DNA of 39,036 nucleotides from Armatimonadota bacterium. Its GTDB lineage: Bacteria; Armatimonadota; UBA5829; DTJY01. The notes under the pieces were generated by a model, which was given only the letters and a program-made list of their open reading frames with translations, was not told the DNA's origin and ran no database searches. Position 1 is the first letter of the stretch, and the number at the start of each line of letters is the position of its first letter. Positions 33,802 through 39,036 of the stretch are shown piece by piece. The stretch covers positions 1 to 39,036 of the forward strand of contig JANYKG010000058.1 in the NCBI GenBank assembly GCA_025358205.1. Direction: 5' to 3'. The translations under genes were made by a program, and so were the position numbers.

Positions 33802-33825
33802 GCGAGCGAGGACGTCCGCGCTCCC
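33802..33825. repeat. REP half-element (right type)
   Basis: GCGAGGACGTCCGCGCTCCC corresponds to the right half of the full elements. It ends 3 bases from the stop codon of the P-type ATPase gene. Confidence 0.65.
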
Positions 33826-33828
33826 ATC

Positions 33829-36162
33829 TCACCGAAACCTTATCATCCTCATTCCGTTCGCGATGACGAGGAGGGCGCTGCCCTCGTGGCCGAGGACGCC
33901 GAGCGAAAGCGTAAGATGGCCGAGGAGTGAAGCCGAGATGAGCACGCCGATCACTATCAGTGCGAACCCTATGTTCTGTTTCACCGTGCGCAAGGCTTTC
34001 CGACTGAGACGAATAGTGTAAGGCAGCTTGCTGAGATCATCGGCCATCAGCGCGATATCGGCGGTCTCAAGCGCAGTGTCCGAACCGGCCGCACCCATCG
34101 CGATGCCCACGGTCGCCGCCGCAAGCGCGGGAGCATCATTCACGCCGTCGCCCACAAACGCCACCCTGCCGCCGAACCGATCAATCAGACTCCGTACCAC
34201 ATCTACCTTGTCCTTCGGCAGAAGCTCGGCGTGATACTCGTCAATGCCCAGTTCCGCCGCCACAGCCTTCGCCGCAGCCTCGTTGTCGCCGGTGATCATC
34301 ACGAGCCGCTGCATACCCACGCGCCGCAACTGCGCGATGGCTTCCTTCGCGGACTCGCGCAAAGTATCCTGCAGTGCCACCACCCCAGCCAGCCGCCTGC
34401 CGTGCGCCACCAGTATGGCCGTTTTTCCCTGACCCTGAAGCTCGGCCAGCTTGTCAGACCACCTGGAAAAGTCAATGTCCAACTGCTCCATCAGCCGCGT
34501 GTTGCCGACCACAGCAGTCTCACCTTCGAACTTCGCCGCTGCGCCCATGCCGGTCAACGCCTCGAAATCCTGGACCTCCCTAAGCGCCAATCCCCGCGCA
34601 GAGGCTTCTCGCAGAACCGCCTGCGCAAGCGGGTGTTCGGAACGGCTTTCCACGGATGCCGCCAGCGCCAGCGCCTCGTCCTCGCTGAACCCCTCGTCCG
34701 CCAGCACATCGGTCACGCTCGACCGCCCGGTGGTGATGGTGCCGGTCTTGTCGAAGGCCACCACCTGCACGCCGCCTGCCGCCTCCAGGTGCGAGCCGCC
34801 CTTGATCATCACACCGTTCCGCGCGGCGTTCCCGATGGCCGAGACGATGGTGACAGGCGTGGAGATGACCAGCGCGCAGGGGCACGAGACCACGAGCAGG
34901 GTGAGCGCCATGTAGACGGAGCTGTGAAACGGCGCACCGAACAGCAGAGGAGGAATCACTGCCACAGCCGCCGCAAGACCGATCACGATGGGAGTGTAGT
35001 TCCGCCCGAACCGCTCGGTGAACCGCTGAGACGGCGCCTTCTCCGCCTGAGCGCCCTCGACGAGGTGGAGTATCTTCGCCAGGGTGTTGTCGTCAGCCGT
35101 CGCGGTGGCGGTCACCTCCAACGCCCCGCGCTCGTTGATGCTGCCCGCGAACACCCTGTCGCCCACTGTCTTCTCAACCGGCGCAGACTCACCGGTGACC
35201 GACGCCTGGTTCACCGTGGAGGAGCCGGACTTCACAACCCCGTCCGTGGCAATCTTGTCGCCTGGCCGAACGACAAACACCTCGCCGACCTTTACCTCTG
35301 CAACCGGCACGATCACCTCCGCCCCATCGCGAATGACCCGCGCCTCCGTAGGGAAAAGGTTCACGAGCGACCTGACCGCCTGCCGTGCCTTCTCGACCGT
35401 GCGCGCTTCCAGGGCGTTGCCGAGTGAGAACAGGAACATCACCATCGCCCCGTCGAACCACTCGCCCATCGCCGCTGCCCCGATTGCCGCAGCAGTCATC
35501 AGGAAGTTCATGTCCAGCACCAGCGACCGCAGGCTGAACACTGCGCCCCTGGCAGCGTAGATGCCGCCCGAGACCAGCGCAACCGCATACAGCGTTTTTG
35601 CGGCAGCTGGATAGCCCTTCGCCCCCAGTAGAAGCGCAACTACCAGTGCAATACCGGCGATGGTAGTCAGCGCCGCCTGGCGACTGACGTGCCATCTCCC
35701 CGGCTGAGCTGCACGGGTTTCGCCGTCCGCCACACCGTAGCCCATTTCAGACACACGGCGAGTGATAGCCGCAAGGTCAACCTTCTCCGCCTCATACTCC
35801 ACCGACATCCGCCCCGCCGCGAAGTTCATGGACACCCACACCACGCCGCGAAGCCTGCAGACCGCTTTCTCAAGTTTCATCGCGCAATCCGGGCAGTCCA
35901 AGCCGGTCAGTGTGAGGGTTTTGTGCTGAAATCGCTCGCGGAGGTGGATACCAATGAGGTCGGCGCGCTTGCGGACATCTTCAAGCGACGCTTGGAACGG
36001 GTCATAGGAGATGGTCAGGGTGGAGTCGGACAGATTCACATCCACGGCTTCGAGGCCGGGGACCTGCAGAAGCGCATCGTGCAGGCGGCCGACGCACCGC
36101 CCGCACTCATCAAACCCTCTGGGCAATGTGACCGGCAGGCTGATTGTTCTGGTTTCAACCAT
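33829..36162 (-). CDS. Heavy-metal P1B-type ATPase (Zn/Cd/Pb-exporter-like)
   Basis: This 777-residue inner-membrane pump would export a soft or transition metal at the cost of ATP. It carries two N-terminal HMA-like domains: the first with CGRC (RGFDECGRCVGRL), the second with CPDC (GLDCPDCAMKLEKAV, ZntA-like). The membrane metal site is Cys427-Pro-Cys429 in VVSCPCALVIS, which favours Zn/Cd/Pb or Cu/Ag over Co. Asp471 of DKTGTIT is phosphorylated. SEHPLAQAV is the nucleotide-binding HP motif, and GDGVNDAPALA the hinge. The frame is open to 36225, but ATG 36162 is preferred by homology. A GAGG lies about 11 bases upstream. No metal-responsive regulator is adjacent. It may be co-transcribed with the aminotransferase gene upstream. 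Confidence 0.93.
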   Translation of the reverse strand: MVETRTISLPVTLPRGFDECGRCVGRLHDALLQVPGLEAVDVNLSDSTLTISYDPFQASLEDVRKRADLIGIHLRERFQHKTLTLTGLDCPDCAMKLEKAVCRLRGVVWVSMNFAAGRMSVEYEAEKVDLAAITRRVSEMGYGVADGETRAAQPGRWHVSRQAALTTIAGIALVVALLLGAKGYPAAAKTLYAVALVSGGIYAARGAVFSLRSLVLDMNFLMTAAAIGAAAMGEWFDGAMVMFLFSLGNALEARTVEKARQAVRSLVNLFPTEARVIRDGAEVIVPVAEVKVGEVFVVRPGDKIATDGVVKSGSSTVNQASVTGESAPVEKTVGDRVFAGSINERGALEVTATATADDNTLAKILHLVEGAQAEKAPSQRFTERFGRNYTPIVIGLAAAVAVIPPLLFGAPFHSSVYMALTLLVVSCPCALVISTPVTIVSAIGNAARNGVMIKGGSHLEAAGGVQVVAFDKTGTITTGRSSVTDVLADEGFSEDEALALAASVESRSEHPLAQAVLREASARGLALREVQDFEALTGMGAAAKFEGETAVVGNTRLMEQLDIDFSRWSDKLAELQGQGKTAILVAHGRRLAGVVALQDTLRESAKEAIAQLRRVGMQRLVMITGDNEAAAKAVAAELGIDEYHAELLPKDKVDVVRSLIDRFGGRVAFVGDGVNDAPALAAATVGIAMGAAGSDTALETADIALMADDLSKLPYTIRLSRKALRTVKQNIGFALIVIGVLISASLLGHLTLSLGVLGHEGSALLVIANGMRMIRFR

Positions 36163-36195
36163 AATGCACACCGCCTCGCGTAGGACTACACTGCA

Positions 36196-36222
36196 TGGGT
36201 CCCACCCGTCCGATGAGACCCA
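36196..36222. repeat. Short hairpin before the ATPase gene
   Basis: TGGGTC (36196-36201) and GACCCA (36217-36222) are complementary around 15 bases, in the 77-base gap between the aminotransferase stop and the ATPase start. No U-run follows on the minus strand. It could be a leader structure or weak terminator. Confidence 0.35.
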
Positions 36223-36239
36223 CAAAATAACCGATCACT

Positions 36240-37487
36240 CTACCGCTGATACGCTCTGGCAACCTTGTTGATCGCCGTGCCGTAGTCCTCGATGTCCTTC
36301 TGCGTGAAGTATTCATTGATGGAAAGCGGCATAATGTCCGCCAGAATCTTCAGCGTGTTCGGCGTGTCCGATTCCTTGTACTCCCTCGGCGTCGTGTGCT
36401 GACAAGTGAACGGACAACCGTAGCCGTAGACCCTCTGCTTCTGGAATATCTCCGTCGTAAAGATCGGTTTGCCGATGTAACCCACGCTCGCGGGGATGCC
36501 TTCCTTACTCAGAGCCTGAGCAAACTCAGCGGACGTACACTTCAGCACGGCAGGGTCAATGGTAATGGGATACAGCCACCACGAATGCTTGCAGTTCTCG
36601 CGCACGTACGGCAGGTTCACACCCGGTGCTGTCGAGATCAGCTTTGTCATGGCATCGGCAACCTTTCGACGTCGTTCAACCACGCTCTGAACCTTGCGCA
36701 TCTGGGCCACCGCCACCGCGCCGGTCAGCTCGTTCATGCGGTAGTTCATCCCTAGGAACAGGTACTCGCGCGGAACGCCCGGCTCACGCGGCCAACCCTT
36801 GTCCATGAACAGCTTGGCTCTGGTGTTCAGCGCATCGTCATTGGTAACCGTTATGCCGCCGTCGCCTGTGGTCATGTGCTTGCTCTGCTGCATACTGAAG
36901 GCGTTGATGTCACCCATAGTGCCGGACAGCCTGCCTTTGTACTCCGAGAAATACGCCTGGCAGCAGTCCTCGATCACCTTAATGCCATACTTCTTGCCGA
37001 TCGCCAGAATCGGGTCCATATCCGCGGTCTGGCCGAACAAGTGTACCGGGATGATCGCTTTCGTCTTCTCGGTGATGAGGGCTTCCACGCTCTCGGGCAT
37101 TATGGTGTAGGTCTTGGGATCAAGGTCCGCAAAGACCGGAATCGCGTTCTGCGCGAGGATGCCAATCAGCGTACCCATGTCCGTGATCGGTGCGGTGATG
37201 ATCTCATCGCCCGGATTCGGGCCGATCGCCGCGATTGCTATGTGCAAGGCCGACGTGCCGGACGTGGATGATATCCCGTGCTTCATCCCCAGCATGGCCG
37301 AAAACTCGTTCTCAAGCTGATCTACAAACTTCCCGCCGTAGCGGAACAGCGTACCGGTGTTGATCACCTCAGTCAGGTTCGCCAGTTCCTCCTGCCCGAT
37401 GTCGCGACCGGACTTGTTTCCTACGCTCGGCAGCGGAGTCGTCCTCACGGGTGTGCCGCCGTCAATCGCCAATTTCTCAATACTCAC
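36240..37487 (-). CDS. DegT/DnrJ/EryC1/StrS family PLP-dependent aminotransferase
   Basis: The 415-residue cytoplasmic enzyme is of the sugar-aminotransferase type (AHBA synthase/ArnB/StrS group), which transfers an amino group to a keto-sugar for cell-surface polysaccharides or secondary metabolites. Lys203 in FSMQQSKHMTTGDGG is the PLP lysine. FGQTADMDPILAIGKKYGIK and VIEDCCQAYFSEYKG are the conserved region around the PLP-ring Asp, and GMNYRMNELTGAVAVAQM is the substrate-proximal motif. GTG 37487 is preferred because GAGGTGG lies just upstream and the protein then begins SIEKLAIDGGTPVR, as in relatives. ATG 37541 gives 18 extra residues. No other amino-sugar genes are near. Confidence 0.9.
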   Translation of the reverse strand: MSIEKLAIDGGTPVRTTPLPSVGNKSGRDIGQEELANLTEVINTGTLFRYGGKFVDQLENEFSAMLGMKHGISSTSGTSALHIAIAAIGPNPGDEIITAPITDMGTLIGILAQNAIPVFADLDPKTYTIMPESVEALITEKTKAIIPVHLFGQTADMDPILAIGKKYGIKVIEDCCQAYFSEYKGRLSGTMGDINAFSMQQSKHMTTGDGGITVTNDDALNTRAKLFMDKGWPREPGVPREYLFLGMNYRMNELTGAVAVAQMRKVQSVVERRRKVADAMTKLISTAPGVNLPYVRENCKHSWWLYPITIDPAVLKCTSAEFAQALSKEGIPASVGYIGKPIFTTEIFQKQRVYGYGCPFTCQHTTPREYKESDTPNTLKILADIMPLSINEYFTQKDIEDYGTAINKVARAYQR

Positions 37488-37601
37488 TTCGTCCACCTCT
37501 CCCCATTGATATGGTGTCGCTAAATACCAGGACGGCCCCATGATTGGGGAATCCTCGCCCTTTTCGGCGCGAAAACCCGGTCCGCGCCAACGACTTGCGT
37601 C

Positions 37602-37630
37602 ATTCTACCACATATGCCATGGAATGTCCT
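37602..37630 (-). promoter_or_regulatory. Candidate promoter of the aminotransferase gene
   Basis: On the minus strand AGGACA (37630-37625), 17 bp, then TGGTAGAAT, which combines an extended -10 with TAGAAT (37607-37602). The start would be near 37595, leaving a leader of about 108 bases that contains a GGCGCG/CGCGCC hairpin. Confidence 0.5.
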
Positions 37631-37661
37631 ACCCTTAATGCTCGTCAGGTCATTCCTGCTG

Positions 37662-39019
37662 GAGTGTGTACTTTGTTTTTAGCCCCTGCCCCGAGACTTG
37701 TCTCTTTCCGTGTCATGCGGCCAGTTTCCTGGTCTTCGGCCGCTTTGCTTTCCTCGCCCGCGCCTGCCAGATGTCTTTGCCCTTCCAGATATCGTTCTGC
37801 CACAAGAACACCCCGAAGACGATCCGCTCCGATTGCTGCCTGTTGGCGAACGCTCCACACCCGAACCGCCGTCTCCTAAGCTCCAGAAAGACTCGCTCTA
37901 TCGGGTTACTCGTCCGCAGGTATTTGCGTCTCAGCTCAGGCTCGTCATACATGCACAGCAGATAGCCAAGGTCTTCAGCAAGGCAGGCTACCACCGATGG
38001 ATACTTCTCCGTCCATCTCACTCTGAATGCCCTGAACGCAGCCTTTGCCGCTTCCTTGTGTGAAGCCTTGTATATGGTCCTCAGTCCATCCACCAGTTCA
38101 TGGCGGTCGATCTTCTGCGTCGCTTTCAGGATGTTTCTCACTCTGTGCGCCCAGCATAACTGGTGTGGTACATCGCCAAATACTTCGCCTACCGCTGCCA
38201 TGATCCCCTTATGCTCATCAGAGATCACCAGCCTGAGACGACCGGGGTCAACTCCTCTATCTTTCAACCGTGTGAGAAATCCCCGCCAGTATGATTAACT
38301 CTCCCTCGGGCTTCTCTCAAACCCCAGTATCTCTTTCTCTCCGCTCTCCGTGATCCCGACTGCTGTCAGAACGCACACCCGGCTCCCATTCACTCCTACG
38401 ATATCTTTCACCCACGCCGCATCCAGGAACAGATACTCGTACTTCCCTTCAAGCTCACGCTCTTTGAATGCTTTGCACTGCCTGTCCAGGTCCTCCTGAA
38501 CTCGCTTGATCAGCTTATCAGATGGCCTGAATCCCGTAATCTGTTCCATGAACCGGATGATGTCTGCTCTGTGCAGCCCAACCAGAAACGCTTTGCTGAC
38601 CCAGTCTTCTACTTGTGCTATCGCCCTATGCCCAGGCTCAAGAAAGCTCGGTACGTAACCTTGGCCTCTGAGCCTGGGTATCCTGATCGTCACTGTCGTG
38701 AAGGTCGTCTGCACATCCCTTGTCCGGTATCCATTCCGGTAGTCGCCCCTTGTGTCGCTGCGCTCGTAGATGCGTACTCCTGAGCGCTTCTCTACTTCCG
38801 AAAGCGCCAACCTCTCGAACATGCACGTGATCGCATCTGCCATAGCTGAATCCAGGTCGCCATACAGCCGATCCTCCGGATCGCTCACCAGATCTCGTGT
38901 TTGCCTGAGTACTTCCTTCAGCGTTATACTTGTCATCGATGCTCCTCCGTTTCGTTTGATTGATCCTTCATCAGAACAAGTCTACGAAACTTGGAGCATC
39001 TTTTCAAATGTACACACTC
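37662..39019 (-). mobile_element. IS256-family insertion sequence
   Basis: The element is about 1.36 kb, the usual size. The termini carry the inverted repeat GAGTGTGTAC (37662-37671) and its complement GTACACACTC (39010-39019); the next bases are only partly matched. It holds one transposase frame on the minus strand. The 8 bases outside each end do not match, so no target duplication is visible, suggesting age, a rearrangement or slightly different true ends. It sits upstream of the aminotransferase gene and close to its promoter. Confidence 0.85.
37713..38936 (-). pseudogene. IS256-family (mutator-type) transposase interrupted by one in-frame stop
   Basis: Two open stretches, 38936-38295 and about 38294-37713, are in the same frame and together make a normal-length transposase of about 407 codons. 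They are separated only by a TAA at 38297-38295, between FERSPRES and SYWRGFLTRLKDRGVDPGRL. The DDE residues are present in both parts: FLDAAWVK (Asp), LVISDEHKGIM (Asp) and NPIERVFLELRRRRFGCGAF (Glu). VPHQLCWAHRVRNIL is also typical. A single nonsense change, for example GAA to TAA, is the simplest cause, so the copy should be inactive unless the stop is read through or a sequencing error. There is no other frame damage, so the inactivation is recent. Confidence 0.85.
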
Positions 39020-39036
39020 AAAACCTTCGCCAGCTG

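Noticed and set aside
33044-33825. CRISPR-like repeat array
   Set aside because: The repeats are palindromic bipartite REP elements of variable spacing around a RAYT gene, without uniform spacers or cas genes.
34231-35427. 398-codon plus-strand frame opposite the P-type ATPase gene
   Set aside because: It is an antisense shadow of a high-GC coding region. Composition is Arg/His/Pro-rich, no family is recognisable and the opposite strand is a complete ATPase.
38295-38936. Two separate transposase genes in the IS256 element
   Set aside because: Both parts are in one frame and together match one full-length transposase; only a TAA separates them, so it is treated as one interrupted gene.

Overview
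The window is a moderately GC-rich bacterial chromosome segment, dense with genes and most likely from an uncultured Gram-negative-type bacterium. Several traits fit Armatimonadota, Planctomycetota or a related saccharolytic lineage: a PEP-CTERM (exosortase-sorted) protein, many exported glycoside hydrolases, clusters of Gfo/Idh/MocA dehydrogenases with xylose-isomerase-like enzymes, GerMN and FIMAH domains, and abundant intergenic micro-repeats. The phylum is inference only. There is no rRNA or tRNA in the window and no phylogenetic marker I could place.

Layout. (1) 1-6.5 kb, plus strand: a methyltransferase behind a strong hairpin, then an apparent operon of two tandem-duplicated TIM-barrel isomerases/epimerases, a Gfo/Idh/MocA dehydrogenase, an exported C39-like peptidase and a second dehydrogenase. 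(2) 6.5-10.7 kb, minus strand: an exported GH2 glycosidase with its own promoter, then a translationally coupled pair of a DUF2161 (PD-(D/E)XK-like) protein and a radical-SAM-like protein. (3) 10.8-13 kb: a PEP-CTERM protein with promoter and terminator, divergent from an oxalate/formate-type MFS carrier. (4) 12.9-23.1 kb, minus strand: a sugar ABC importer (binding lipoprotein and two permeases, no ATPase) with a DUF4037 gene between the permeases, then a GH36 alpha-galactosidase with a near-consensus promoter, glycerol kinase and Tex. (5) 23.2-27.1 kb, minus strand: sbcC and sbcD, with sbcD apparently leaderless. (6) 27.2-31.8 kb: a 950-residue exported amidase-like multidomain protein and a divergent exported phosphodiester-glycosidase-like protein. 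(7) 31.9-37.5 kb: a DUF362 ferredoxin-like protein, a RAYT transposase embedded in its REP elements, a heavy-metal P-type ATPase and a DegT-family aminotransferase. (8) 37.66-39.02 kb: an IS256-family insertion sequence whose transposase has an in-frame stop.

Working together. Regions 1, 2 and 4 look like one carbohydrate lifestyle. Exported GH2 and GH36 enzymes release sugars, the ABC importer takes them up, and the dehydrogenase/epimerase set could act through 3-keto-sugar intermediates, as in the E. coli ycj pathway (inference). Glycerol kinase would feed glycerol into central metabolism.

The most unusual content is not protein-coding. There is a REPtron in which REP hairpins sit within a few bases of stop codons and supply the coding ends of the transposase gene. 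There are several families of degenerate micro-repeats, some forming long hairpins at gene 3' ends, and one composite has invaded the sbcC reading frame. A perfectly conserved 20-bp motif lies upstream of two genes for exported proteins 18.8 kb apart.
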